64,000 nt of DNA from Pasteurella sp030783905 (GCA_051122655.1 CP182107.1:434001-498000); one strand, 5' to 3'. Shown: positions 17,987 through 26,224, numbered from the stretch's first letter. The notes: a model not told the origin generated them from the letters alone. Numbers and translations: made by a program.

Positions 17987-18019
17987 TGCGACATATTTTG
18001 TCGTAACGGTCATTATGAT
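17987..18019 (+). promoter_or_regulatory. Palindromic operator plus -10 upstream of the LRR gene (site 1)
   Basis: TGCGACA-TATTT-TGTCGTA (17987-18005), then eight bases, then TATGAT (18014-18019), then 31 bases to the ATG. There is no -35 hexamer at the right distance; the palindrome covers that position. The same layout recurs at 20509 and 26162. Confidence 0.7.
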
Positions 18020-18050
18020 GAGGGTAAAAAATACAACAAAGGAGAGTCTT

Positions 18051-18770
18051 ATGGCGATGAAAGTATCAGACAATGTATTGGCACTTGATGAATTATTCCC
18101 CCAAGTGAAAGACTTTGTAATTGAGTATTGTTACGCTTCAATCAGCGAGATTCAGCGTAAGTTTAGAGTCGGATTTAATCGTGCGGCACGGATTGTGGAA
18201 CAGTTAGAGGCAAATGGTGTGATTACCGAGATGAACGAGGAGGGAGTTCGCCTTTCTCTGATTGTGACAGACGAACAACAAGCGTGGTGGGATGCGTTGC
18301 CTGTGCTTTGGAAGAAAATCTTTACGACACATATTTATCATGGCGATAAACTTTTCACTCCCGCTAAACAGTTTTATGAGCCGAGTGCGGAAATCGAGTT
18401 AAGAAGAAAAACGGATTTAATTCATGTTTTTTGTTTAACTGAAATTGGTTTTTATAAAGGTCCATCCTTAGATTATATCCCTGATTTACGTTACTTTAAC
18501 CGTTTGGAACGATTCTCTATTCGACATAGACAAATCGCTGATATTCGCACCTTAGCACAGTGTAAAAGTTTACGAGAAGTATCCTTACCGTTTAATCAAA
18601 TTCGCGATATTTCGCCATTATTTGAATTACCGTTTTTGGAAGAGGTATTGTTAGCGGGAAATCCCATTGCTGATGAGACACAACTTTCTGCTTTATTGAA
18701 AAAAGTTGAAGAACAACGCACAAAACAACAAAAAATAATGAAAGTCTTTTCTGACTCAATAAGCTACTAG
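18051..18770 (+). CDS. Winged-helix (FtsK gamma-like) and leucine-rich-repeat protein
   Basis: 239 residues. Residues 15-65 (SISEIQRKFRVGFNRAARIV, then EQLEANGVI) closely resemble the gamma domain of FtsK, a DNA-binding winged helix. Residues 125-210 form about three to four leucine-rich repeats of the internalin kind (LERFSIRHRQIADIRTLAQC, LREVSLPFNQIRDISPL, LEEVLLAGNPIADET). A basic, glutamine-rich tail follows. A DNA- or protein-sensing adaptor is plausible, but no function is known. GGAGAG six bases before the ATG at 18051 decides the start over an ATG at 18015, which lies inside the promoter. The sirtuin gene begins nine bases after the stop. Confidence 0.75.
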   Translation: MAMKVSDNVLALDELFPQVKDFVIEYCYASISEIQRKFRVGFNRAARIVEQLEANGVITEMNEEGVRLSLIVTDEQQAWWDALPVLWKKIFTTHIYHGDKLFTPAKQFYEPSAEIELRRKTDLIHVFCLTEIGFYKGPSLDYIPDLRYFNRLERFSIRHRQIADIRTLAQCKSLREVSLPFNQIRDISPLFELPFLEEVLLAGNPIADETQLSALLKKVEEQRTKQQKIMKVFSDSISY

Positions 18771-18779
18771 GAGAAAGCA

Positions 18780-19643
18780 ATGAAGACGGACTTACAGATT
18801 GCGGCTGACTATATCAAACAGGCTGACGGTATTTTAATTACCGCAGGGGCGGGAATGAGTGTGGATTCAGGGTTACCTGATTTTCGTAGTGTGGGCGGAT
18901 TTTGGAACGCTTATCCACCTTTAGCTTCGTTAAATTTAGATTTTCAAACGTTTGCCACACCACTTTCTTTCGATTTACACCCACAACTGATGTATTGGTT
19001 TTGGGGGCATCGCTTACATCAATATCGGCGAGCAACACCTCATCAAGGCTATCAAATTTTACAGCGGTGGGCAGCACAAAAAGCACGAGGCTATTTTGTT
19101 TTTACTAGCAATGTAGATGGACATTTTCAAAAAGCTGGTTTTGATGATGGTCGGGTTTATGAAGTGCATGGGACGATTGAGCGGATGCAATGTATCAAAA
19201 ACTGTCGTGATATAAGTTGGTCTGCACGACATTTTCACCCTGAGGTGGACGAGGAAAATCATCGTATTATTAGTGATATCCCGCGTTGTCCGGATTGTGG
19301 TGCGCAAGTGCGTCAAAATGTCTTGATGTTTGACGATTGGTGCTACAGTGATACTTATCAGGAAATCAAACGTTTGAAATTAGAGGTTTGGCTGAAAACG
19401 GTTGACAACCTTGTGGTCATTGAACTGGGGGCAGGAAAAACGGTTCCTACCGTTCGTCGCTTTGGGGAACGCATTGCAAAAATGAAGAAAGGGAGCTTCA
19501 TTCGTATTAACCCACAGGAATCAGGCGTGATCTGTAAAACGAAGTTTTTAGGCTTAAAAATGACCGCACTTGATGCGCTGTTGGCACTAGATGAAGTGTT
19601 ACAACAGAAAAATTGTGAGCCTCATCAAGAAACAGAACGCTAA
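18780..19643 (+). CDS. SIR2-family NAD-dependent protein (sirtuin)
   Basis: 287 residues. NAD-binding motifs GAGMSVDSGLPDFR (residues 23-36) and TSNVDGHF (109-116), catalytic His130 in VHGTIERMQC, and two cysteine pairs at 138/142 and 170/173 for a structural zinc. The C-terminal VVIELGAGKTVPTVR and INPQ complete the Rossmann fold. It could be a lysine deacylase or, as in several defence systems, an NAD+-consuming enzyme; the intact deacetylase motifs do not decide. It is cotranscribed with the LRR gene (nine-base gap). An uptake signal at 19563-19571 shows it is not very recent in this lineage. Confidence 0.87.
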   Translation: MKTDLQIAADYIKQADGILITAGAGMSVDSGLPDFRSVGGFWNAYPPLASLNLDFQTFATPLSFDLHPQLMYWFWGHRLHQYRRATPHQGYQILQRWAAQKARGYFVFTSNVDGHFQKAGFDDGRVYEVHGTIERMQCIKNCRDISWSARHFHPEVDEENHRIISDIPRCPDCGAQVRQNVLMFDDWCYSDTYQEIKRLKLEVWLKTVDNLVVIELGAGKTVPTVRRFGERIAKMKKGSFIRINPQESGVICKTKFLGLKMTALDALLALDEVLQQKNCEPHQETER

Positions 19644-19757
19644 TGTGTCAGATATTCAAAAATGAATATGAAAAATCATTTGCTACGCTACAATAGATGC
19701 GTTCAATTTTAAAACAATGTTATCTATATAAATAAAAAATAAAATGGGAATGGAATA

Positions 19758-20495
19758 ATGTGGAAAGTCACTTTCTGTCAGCAAGCAGGGACGCTGAAAA
19801 AACGTAATCAAGATGCACTCTTTGATGGTGAACGTGTTTATCAATATGTACTAAAAAAGTCAGAAACGATTGAAATTGAAAAGGAAAATTTGATTATCGG
19901 CATTTCTGACGGTGTGTCTAATAGCCCTCGCCCAGAGCTTGCAAGCCGTTATTTTATGGAAAAATTGCAAGCTTGTAACCATCTCAATTCCCAATGGTTA
20001 AGAGCCACACATCAACAATTTTGTGAAGCACATTGTAAACGTATTTACGGCTCAAGCTGTACCTTTGTCGCCGCTCAACTCTCACCCAACGGACAATGTT
20101 TGATCATGAATGTGGGCGATAGCCGAGCGTATCGTATTACTCCCATGGGCGAATGGATCCAACTTAGCCAAGATCATATTTTACTGAACGAACTCATCCC
20201 AAGCCCAGATCAACGCACAGAATATGCCGCAATGTATTACGGCTTATCCGATGCACTCATCGCAGACCACGAAGAAACGGATTTCCGTATTTTCACCGAG
20301 CAATATCAATTACAAAAAGGGGATTCTCTTTTACTGTGTTCGGATGGATTAACAGACGACATCCCCGAACACATCAGACACGCCATTTGGCAGAAATTCG
20401 ACAAAATCGAAGAAAAACTCACCGCACTTAGACAATATACCAAACGCCTAAAAAGACGAGATGATTTTTCGGTGGTGGTAATACACCTTGAGTAA
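19758..20495 (+). CDS. PP2C-family serine/threonine protein phosphatase
   Basis: 245 residues, the minimal PP2C domain. Metal-binding and core motifs are in order: KKRNQDALFDG near residue 15-24, ISDGVSN (Asp51-Gly52), MNVGDSRAYRI (Gly120-Asp121), LCSDGLTDDI (Asp196-Gly197) and RRDDFSVVVI (Asp235/236). No membrane segment, so cytosolic. No partner kinase gene is seen in the window, which is unusual for a PP2C. It has its own upstream gap of 114 bp without the palindrome. A decayed second copy lies at 22016-22281. An uptake signal is at 20421-20429. Confidence 0.87.
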   Translation: MWKVTFCQQAGTLKKRNQDALFDGERVYQYVLKKSETIEIEKENLIIGISDGVSNSPRPELASRYFMEKLQACNHLNSQWLRATHQQFCEAHCKRIYGSSCTFVAAQLSPNGQCLIMNVGDSRAYRITPMGEWIQLSQDHILLNELIPSPDQRTEYAAMYYGLSDALIADHEETDFRIFTEQYQLQKGDSLLLCSDGLTDDIPEHIRHAIWQKFDKIEEKLTALRQYTKRLKRRDDFSVVVIHLE

Positions 20496-20508
20496 ACCTA
20501 ACACACTA

Positions 20509-20541
20509 TACGACATAAAATGACGTTAGAGTTGTTATAGT
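20509..20541 (+). promoter_or_regulatory. Degenerate palindromic operator plus -10 upstream of the nuclease gene (site 3)
   Basis: TACGACA-TAAAA-TGACGTT (20509-20527), then eight bases, then TATAGT (20536-20541), then 22 bases to the ATG of the PD-(D/E)XK gene. The left half-site is one base off, the right half three bases off, but the spacing is identical to the other two sites. Confidence 0.5.
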
Positions 20542-20563
20542 ATGAATAAAAATAGGAGGCATA

Positions 20564-21304
20564 ATGGAAACATCAGCGACATTTTATCAGGCTTTAAATC
20601 TTACCCAGTTAAGGCACTTTTTGGATGTCTGTTCAACGATTTCTTTTACCGAACCTGCATCAAAAAAGAAAGAGATCGTTATCCCAAGTGCGGTCAAATT
20701 ACAGCAATTTTTTGAAACTTATCAGAGCGTATCTCGTTTTTTTCAACAGGAAAAAGAAAGAGGCATTTTGGCAAATGTATGGGCGGCAGCAAATTTAGGT
20801 CGCAATGAGGTACGCAATAGTAAAACACTACGTTGGTTTTTAGATGTATCCGAAACCCATGGACAGGGCGATTTTTTCCTTAATAGCTTATTAAAGGCAC
20901 TTCCTCGCAGTATTGGGGTGGAAAAAATTAAAAATTATCGTGCCACTGAAGAATGCTGCCCGTTAGGTGAGCAGAGTGAAAGAGTGGACATTGAAATTGA
21001 TGGGGAAAACTTTTTACTTTTTATTGAAGTAAAAATTGATGCCGTGGAAGGCATTAACCAACTCCAAAGATACCAAGACGTTGCTATGGCGAAATCAGGC
21101 ATTCGTCCATGGAAAATCATTTATTTAACACCAACAGGTAAAGTCCCAGAGGAACATGAAAATAATTCGCAAATTATTGGATTATCTTGGGGTAATTTTG
21201 CCCATGACTTAAATCGTGAAATTAATACTCACTTAAAACATAACCCAAATAATTTAGGACTTTGGTTGGGTAAACAGTTTGTCAAACACATACTAACTTT
21301 TTAA
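20564..21304 (+). CDS. PD-(D/E)XK superfamily nuclease-like protein
   Basis: 246 residues. The segment SERVDIEIDGENFLLFIEVK (residues 138-157) gives the D-Xn-E-X-K nuclease core with Asp142, Glu155 and Lys157, followed by INQLQRYQD with the usual helix-borne Gln. The upstream RWFLDVSETHGQGDFFLN matches the PDDEXK_4 group, proteins common in phage-defence and mobile regions. Target is unknown. GGAGGC sits eight bases before the ATG. It has an uptake signal at 20686-20694. The next gene begins 19 bases after its stop. Confidence 0.8.
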   Translation: METSATFYQALNLTQLRHFLDVCSTISFTEPASKKKEIVIPSAVKLQQFFETYQSVSRFFQQEKERGILANVWAAANLGRNEVRNSKTLRWFLDVSETHGQGDFFLNSLLKALPRSIGVEKIKNYRATEECCPLGEQSERVDIEIDGENFLLFIEVKIDAVEGINQLQRYQDVAMAKSGIRPWKIIYLTPTGKVPEEHENNSQIIGLSWGNFAHDLNREINTHLKHNPNNLGLWLGKQFVKHILTF

Positions 21305-21323
21305 TGAAAATAAGGAGATTGCT

Positions 21324-21983
21324 ATGAGCAAACAACAGGCAGTGAAATTAGTGCTTGAAAATATCAATATGTTGGATGAGGCTTATGCGTTTATTGAGGA
21401 AGAACTCGAGCCAACAATCTTTGGTGTTATTGATGAGGTGGTAAAAGATTTCGTAGAACAAGAGTTGGATTCAACGAAAGGTGTGTTTAATTTTCATGAA
21501 AATGAGATTAATTTTACTATTCCTTTGTGGGAAACGGAGAAAAATGAACAATCCCCATCTTGGAAAAACAGTTTAGCAAGATATATTTTAATATCAGAGA
21601 AAGTGCTAAAAGAAAATGAGGGGAATCAGTTTTGGTTAACCACATTATTTTCTAACCAAAAAGATAGAATGGCTTTTGTATTTTATCCATGTTGGGGAAA
21701 TGAAAAAATAAAACAAACTAAACACAAGTGGAAAACGTTTTTGAAAAATCAAAATGAAGCATTTCCGCAATTGCAAGCATTAGGCTTTAAATTTTATCCA
21801 GATGATTTATGTTGGTATTTGCCCATTAAGCCATTAGATGTTCAACAAGTGATAGCTTGTTATGAAGAGGATAATTTAGAAGATGCAATGGGGCCGATTC
21901 AAGATGCATTAAACACGTTATTAGAAGGGCATCAATATTTCTTAAAAATTATCGAAAATGCAAAACATAAGGAAAATTTTTAA
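21324..21983 (+). CDS. Unknown soluble protein
   Basis: 219 residues, acidic, no signal peptide or membrane segment. The N-terminal 60 residues are helical (EAYAFIEEELEPTIFGVIDE); the middle has aromatic-rich strands (WLTTLFSNQKDRMAFVFYP) and the C-terminal 60 residues are helical again. I do not recognise a family; proteins of this kind (nuclease-associated, domain of unknown function) often sit directly behind PDDEXK_4 genes, and the 19-base gap and ATAAGGAG ribosome binding site suggest one operon with the nuclease. Base composition is lower in GC than the upstream genes and no uptake signal is seen. Confidence 0.6.
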   Translation: MSKQQAVKLVLENINMLDEAYAFIEEELEPTIFGVIDEVVKDFVEQELDSTKGVFNFHENEINFTIPLWETEKNEQSPSWKNSLARYILISEKVLKENEGNQFWLTTLFSNQKDRMAFVFYPCWGNEKIKQTKHKWKTFLKNQNEAFPQLQALGFKFYPDDLCWYLPIKPLDVQQVIACYEEDNLEDAMGPIQDALNTLLEGHQYFLKIIENAKHKENF

Positions 21984-22015
21984 AGTTAGATCACTTTTAA
22001 TCATGGATGAATAGG

Positions 22016-22281
22016 GTGTGAAAAGTCACTTTCTACTGATAAGCAGGGATGCTGAACGTAATCAAAATGCAGCCTTTGGTGGTGTAGAGGTTTAACAATA
22101 TAGATTAAAAAGCCAGAAATGACTCAAGTAGAAAAAGAAAGTTTGATTATTAGTATTTCTGATGATGCTTCTAATACCCTCTGAGCTTGCAAGTCGTTAT
22201 TTTATGGAAAAATTGCAAGGTCGCTATAATACTAATCACCTGAAAAGACGTAATGCTTTTTGGTGGTTATCGTTTTTATAA
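22016..22281 (+). pseudogene. Remnant of a second PP2C phosphatase gene
   Basis: Aligns by eye with the PP2C gene at 19758. Its start (GTGTGAAAAGTCACTTTCT versus ATGTGGAAAGTCACTTTCT), the segment around GAAAGTTTGATTATTAGTAT and CTTGCAAGTCGTTATTTTAT, and the last 30 bases (CTGAAAAGACGTAATGCTTT) all match. About 450 bases of the middle are deleted and the remainder has stops and frameshifts. It ends 16 bases before the GmrSD gene, so an ancestral PP2C-GmrSD or PP2C-nuclease unit may have been duplicated here. Confidence 0.8.
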
Positions 22282-22296
22282 ACAGGAGTAATTAAT

Positions 22297-23964
22297 ATGG
22301 AACAACCAATGTTTTATCCAGAAACCTTAAATATAAAGAGAATATTTAGTGATTCAGATATATTTTATCAAATACCAATTTATCAAAGACCTTATTCTTG
22401 GGATAAAGAAAGAGTTTATCAATTATGGTATGACATATTAGAGGCATATAAAAATTATGAAAAGAATGGTGATGTTGATCAAAACTATTTTTTGGGTTCT
22501 TTAGTTGTTATTAAGAAAGATAAAAGTTTTGAGATTGTAGATGGGCAACAAAGGTTGACAACATTAACTATATTATTTTGTGTGTTAAGAGATATGAAAC
22601 TTGATTTATCATCCAAAACAAACATAGTTATTAATAAATGCATACGTGATGATGAAGATGAGATTCATAATGCAAGGCTTAAGTTAACAACCCATCTTGA
22701 TAATCATTCTTTATTTAAAACAAGTATTATTGATGGTATATCCTTAGATAATGAAAGCAAATCCGAAGAAAATAGATTTTTAAAAACAGCATTTTATTTT
22801 AAAAGATTGATTGAAGAAGCAAATAATCCCTCATCAGAGGACTATATTCCAAACTTTCAAAGTATGATTGATTATATTTTTGAAAGGGTTCTTTTAATTA
22901 GGATAAAGTGTGTTGATGAAAGTTTTGCGATAAAATTATTTTCAGTATTAAATGATAGGGGGCTAGATCTCAATCCAACTGATATTATAAAAGCATACTT
23001 ATTACAGAAATTAAATTGTAAAACTGATAGGGAAAGTTTTATAGAGGTTTGGAAAAGAATAGAGAATCTATGTAAGCAAAGTAAGGAAAATATGCAAAAT
23101 TTATTTAATTTATATTTGTTTTATTCTACTGCAGAAAATCCGAGAAATTCGTTACAGGAAGAATATAAAATAAAATTAAAAGATAAAGAACCACATAGTC
23201 TTATCTTGGATATAGAAAATTTTGCAAAAAACTTAGTTGAAATTGTGTCTGATAATTTTGACTCGGATATTTCTTTATTAAAATATTTACCTAACAAATT
23301 ATATTGGAAAGCTATATTAGCTACGGCTAAGCAAAAAAATTATCGTGACTTTGATTTATTGAAAAATTTGATAATGAGATATTTTTATCAAAGTTGGATT
23401 GCTGAAGGTACGTCAAGTAGGGTTAAACAAACTTCATTCAATATAATAAAAGAAGTTAAAAAACATTCTGATATAGTTGATATCAAGAATGTAATTTTAA
23501 AAAACCTAGAAAAGTATGAATCTTATCAGTCTTTCTTACCTAGACAAAATGTTTATAACAAAAGTTGGCATAAGCCAGTTCTATTCTTATTAGAATATAA
23601 TACTCAAGAAAAAATGAGCTTTGTAGAAATATCTAATGATATTCATACTGAACATATTCTGCCAAAGGAATGGAAAAAAGATGATTTAAATTGGTCTCAA
23701 TATTTTACTGAAAATGATGCTAAAGAGTTTATTAATTCATTAGGTAATCTTACTTTATTATCTGGTATAAAGAATATTCAGGCAAGTAATAGGGATTATG
23801 TCTCAAAAGTTGATATTTATGATGGAAAGGGGATTGATGGTAAAACAAGATTTAATATTACTCAAGATATTATGAAAAAATATCCAAAAAATTGGTCTGT
23901 TGAGACTATAAAAGAGCGTAGAGATGATATGGTTTCTAAAATCATATCGTATTTAACTATTTGA
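22297..23964 (+). CDS. GmrSD-type DUF262/DUF1524 protein
   Basis: 555 residues. DUF262 at the N terminus with IPIYQRPYSW (residues 26-35) and DGQQRLTT (81-88), a ParB/Srx-like NTPase fold; a helical middle; DUF1524 at the C terminus with HTEHILPKEW from residue 450, LGNLTLL (482-488) and the N...SN...K pattern, an HNH-type nuclease. Such fusions include GmrSD, a type IV restriction enzyme against glucosylated hydroxymethylcytosine DNA, and related defence proteins; the substrate here is unknown. The gene is markedly AT-rich with A-ending codons (many AGA, ATA) and has no uptake signal, unlike its neighbours, so it is probably a recent import. Confidence 0.87.
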   Translation: MEQPMFYPETLNIKRIFSDSDIFYQIPIYQRPYSWDKERVYQLWYDILEAYKNYEKNGDVDQNYFLGSLVVIKKDKSFEIVDGQQRLTTLTILFCVLRDMKLDLSSKTNIVINKCIRDDEDEIHNARLKLTTHLDNHSLFKTSIIDGISLDNESKSEENRFLKTAFYFKRLIEEANNPSSEDYIPNFQSMIDYIFERVLLIRIKCVDESFAIKLFSVLNDRGLDLNPTDIIKAYLLQKLNCKTDRESFIEVWKRIENLCKQSKENMQNLFNLYLFYSTAENPRNSLQEEYKIKLKDKEPHSLILDIENFAKNLVEIVSDNFDSDISLLKYLPNKLYWKAILATAKQKNYRDFDLLKNLIMRYFYQSWIAEGTSSRVKQTSFNIIKEVKKHSDIVDIKNVILKNLEKYESYQSFLPRQNVYNKSWHKPVLFLLEYNTQEKMSFVEISNDIHTEHILPKEWKKDDLNWSQYFTENDAKEFINSLGNLTLLSGIKNIQASNRDYVSKVDIYDGKGIDGKTRFNITQDIMKKYPKNWSVETIKERRDDMVSKIISYLTI

Positions 23965-24022
23965 TTATATTTAAATGACTCTTTTTATTTTGAGAATGTA
24001 AAGTTATTATAAGACCTAGTAT

Positions 24023-24049
24023 AAAGCCGCCTAGAAGCGGCTTTATTTA
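24023..24049 (+). terminator. Terminator of the GmrSD gene
   Basis: AAAGCCGC (24023-24030) and GCGGCTTT (24037-24044) followed by ATTTATT, just outside the left hairpin of the IS element. Confidence 0.75.
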
Positions 24050-24135
24050 TTATTATAGCTAGACAAAGTCTAGCTATAAAAACCATACGCTTTGCGTATG
24101 GAGCGGAAAAGCTTAAGCGGTGAGCAGAACAAAAC

Positions 24136-24187
24136 ATCCTCCTATAATGAACAAGGCTGACAACCAAAATTCAACATATAGGAGGAT
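24136..24187 (+). promoter_or_regulatory. Hairpin that hides the tnpA ribosome binding site
   Basis: ATCCTCCTATA (24136-24146) is an exact 11-base complement of TATAGGAGGAT (24177-24187), which holds the Shine-Dalgarno sequence of tnpA. In the mRNA the two would pair and block initiation, as described for Salmonella IS200. Confidence 0.75.
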
Positions 24188-24192
24188 AAGCC

Positions 24193-24672
24193 ATGGCAAG
24201 TAAATCCAATGACGATTCAAGTCTATCACACACAAGATGGAACTGTAATTACCATATAGTCTTTATCCCTAAGTATAGGAGAAAAGCAATTTATGGAAAA
24301 TTGCGAGTTGATATAGGAGGGATACTAAGACAATTATGTCACTACAAGAATGTAGAGATAATAGAGGCATATGCAATGAAAGCTCATATCCATATGCTGT
24401 TAAGGATACCTCCTAAACTGGCAGTTTCAAGTTTTATGGGGTATTTAAAAGGTAAATCATCGCTAATGATATTTGAAAGACATGCAAATTTGAAATATAA
24501 GTATGGAAACCGAAATTTTTGGGCGAAAGGCTATTATGTAAGTACAGTAGGTTTAAATACGAAAGTTGTAGAGGAATATATCCGAAATCAGGAAAAGGAA
24601 GATATGATTCAGGATAATTTATCGAAGAAAGAATATGTGGACCCCTTAAGGGGTAGGCAACAGAGTTATTGA
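24193..24672 (+). CDS. tnpA: IS200-type Y1 transposase TnpA
   Basis: 159 residues, full length. Y1 HUH single-strand transposase: metal-binding His65-Ile-His67 in KAHIHMLL and the nucleophilic tyrosine (Tyr129) in VVEEYIRNQE. The opening HTRWNCNYHIVFIPKYRRKA and FWAKGYYVSTVG are diagnostic of the IS200 group. A very strong ribosome binding site, GGAGGATAAGCC before ATG, is sequestered in a hairpin. No accessory tnpB is present, as normal for IS200. The gene looks intact, so the element may still be active. Confidence 0.93.
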   Translation: MASKSNDDSSLSHTRWNCNYHIVFIPKYRRKAIYGKLRVDIGGILRQLCHYKNVEIIEAYAMKAHIHMLLRIPPKLAVSSFMGYLKGKSSLMIFERHANLKYKYGNRNFWAKGYYVSTVGLNTKVVEEYIRNQEKEDMIQDNLSKKEYVDPLRGRQQSY

Positions 24673-24740
24673 ACGGTTGTCAGAATTCACATGCCCCTTG
24701 AGGGGCATGTGAAGTACTAGGCCCTTATAGGGTGGCCTAA

Positions 24741-24762
24741 AAACCGCCCGTTTTACGGGCGG
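24741..24762 (-). terminator. Terminator of the nucleotidase-fusion gene
   Basis: CCGCCCG (24744-24750) and CGGGCGG (24756-24762); on the minus strand the stem is followed by TTTTTAGG. It lies just outside the IS right end. Confidence 0.7.
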
Positions 24763-24778
24763 ATTGTTATTCACTTAA

Positions 24779-26083
24779 TTATTCTTTCACCCATTCCCCA
24801 TCAACTTTCTGATAAATTTCCAATATTTCACTTACCTTGTTGAGGTTTGTAAACTCAATAGTTGTTTCGTTATCATCAAATAGATTAATGCCTTGTTCAA
24901 AATGACAAAATAGGATTTTTGTGCCATTTTCAAGTTGGTTAAATTGTGTTTCTGAAGGGGATAATTGGCGAAAGGCGATCTTCAGGGTTGTGGAGAAAGG
25001 GTAGTGTGGTGGATAAATCAGTGCCACCTCTTTTGCTTGAAAAATCCCTTGATGATCTTTGAATAACAACGGAGTGCGTTGATAACATTGTTGCACTTTT
25101 TCAAAAAGCGTAGTTGGAGGAAGGGCGATTTTGTCCAGTTGTTGTTTGAGGTGGTTAATGGCGGTTGCTTGTGCCCATTTCCCCATGACATTGCCTGCTT
25201 GATATACCGAAAGTTCATCATAACGGTTGATCCGCAACGCCTTTTTTCTGCTTAATGTTTTATTTTCTAAGCCTAAGAACAGGGACAATGAAGATAAGAT
25301 GTGATTGCGATCTTGAGCAAAATCAAGATATTCGGCGGTATAATGGGCTTTTAGTTTGGAGATACTGTCATGAAAATCAGGGTGATCCTTTTTATTCACA
25401 ATGCAATAAAAATCACCATAGTTCGTTGATAAATGATAAGCATCGCATTGATATTCTGTTTGCAAAAAGTGCTGGATATTTTTGGCATCATGGCTGTGTA
25501 ATTCATCAAGTGCGGTGGTTTTTACAAAAATTTTTTCATGATTAATTTCCCGTTGCCAAAAGCGTGTTATTGCTGCTTGTGCCTCTTGCATACATGTTTC
25601 ATCAAGAATGCTTTGCAGTTTGGCTTGATTCAGTAAAAACTGAGTGACGGTTTGTCAATTTGGGAATTGCTCAGAGCCAAAATGAATGTGTTCACCTTCA
25701 AATTTATCCACGCCATTTGCCGTGCGCTCATCAATAATGTAGTCCCCTTTATGTAAATGTTTATGATGACTGAGAATCAGCCTTTTATATAACAAATTGC
25801 CTTTTTCTTTACCAAAATAATGTTGGATCCAATTTAATTTATCCATCCACGCACTCGGATTGCCCCAAGGCGAAGTGGACAGAATATAAATATCATAATG
25901 TTTAGCGAGGATATAGACACTTCGAATGGCATTTTCCATTGGTTTCATTAATGAAAAAATAGTTGGCACTTCATCCAGTCTGCCTTGATATTTTATTTGT
26001 ATTTCTTGCGGTAATTGGTCGATTCCAGATTGAAAATCAACTAACACATTGTCCATATCAATATATAAAAGTGGTTTGTTCAT
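24779..26083 (-). pseudogene. 5'-nucleotidase (NT5C-like) fused to an unknown domain, broken by an in-frame TGA
   Basis: Two open stretches in the same frame: 26083 to a TGA at 25657-25655, then on to 24779. The first encodes 142 residues of an NT5C-type HAD 5'(3')-deoxyribonucleotidase: DMDNVLVDF (Asp9, Asp11), ILSTSPW, LYKRLILSHHK and GDYIIDER. NT5C proteins end in FGTE.FPDW..V...L; here FGSEQFPN is followed by TGA and then QTVTQFLLNQ, so the stop stands where Trp (TGG) is expected. The remaining 291 codons encode an unrecognised domain, possibly started internally at 25591. I read it as one gene with a point nonsense mutation. An uptake signal at 25508-25516 lies in the second part. Readthrough or two separate products are alternatives. 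Confidence 0.75.
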
Positions 26084-26161
26084 CGTCTTTTCCTTGTCTA
26101 TTTATTTGATGTGATTAGTGTAAAAGTTATTCATATAAAAAGAAATGCTCTATCTTTTTTA

Positions 26162-26194
26162 TGCGACACAAATTGTCGCAATCATTTCTAAAAT
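26162..26194 (+). promoter_or_regulatory. Palindromic operator plus -10 upstream of the AAA+ gene (site 2)
   Basis: TGCGACA-CAAAT-TGTCGCA (26162-26180), a perfect palindrome, then eight bases, then TAAAAT (26189-26194), then 30 bases to the ATG. It lies in the gap between the divergent nucleotidase and AAA+ genes and might act on both. Confidence 0.75.
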
Positions 26195-26224
26195 AGCGTG
26201 GTAGATCAGGATAGGAGAGGTTTT

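Larger units (their letters stand above)
24054..24739 (+). mobile_element. IS200/IS605-family element, IS200 group
   Basis: About 690 bp with one gene (tnpA) and no terminal inverted repeats in the DDE sense, but subterminal hairpins as in IS200. Left: TATAGCTAGAC/GTCTAGCTATA (24054-24078) and CCATACGC/GCGTATGG (24083-24101). Right: TTCACATGCCCC/GGGGCATGTGAA (24686-24713) and TAGGCCC/GGG-T-GGCCTA with one bulged T (24718-24739). Exact ends are uncertain because these elements insert 3' to short target motifs without duplicating them. It lies between the GmrSD gene and the broken nucleotidase. Confidence 0.8.

Noticed and set aside
24023..24101. CRISPR-like repeats near the IS element
   Set aside because: The hairpins differ in sequence and are not regularly spaced; they are a terminator and IS200 end structures.
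25655..25657. Selenocysteine codon in the nucleotidase gene
   Set aside because: No bacterial SECIS-type hairpin recognised after the TGA, and Trp, not Cys, is the expected residue.
26162..26180. CRP-S (Sxy-dependent competence) site
   Set aside because: TGCGA and TCGCA half-sites match, but CRP-S has six bases between them; here there are nine.
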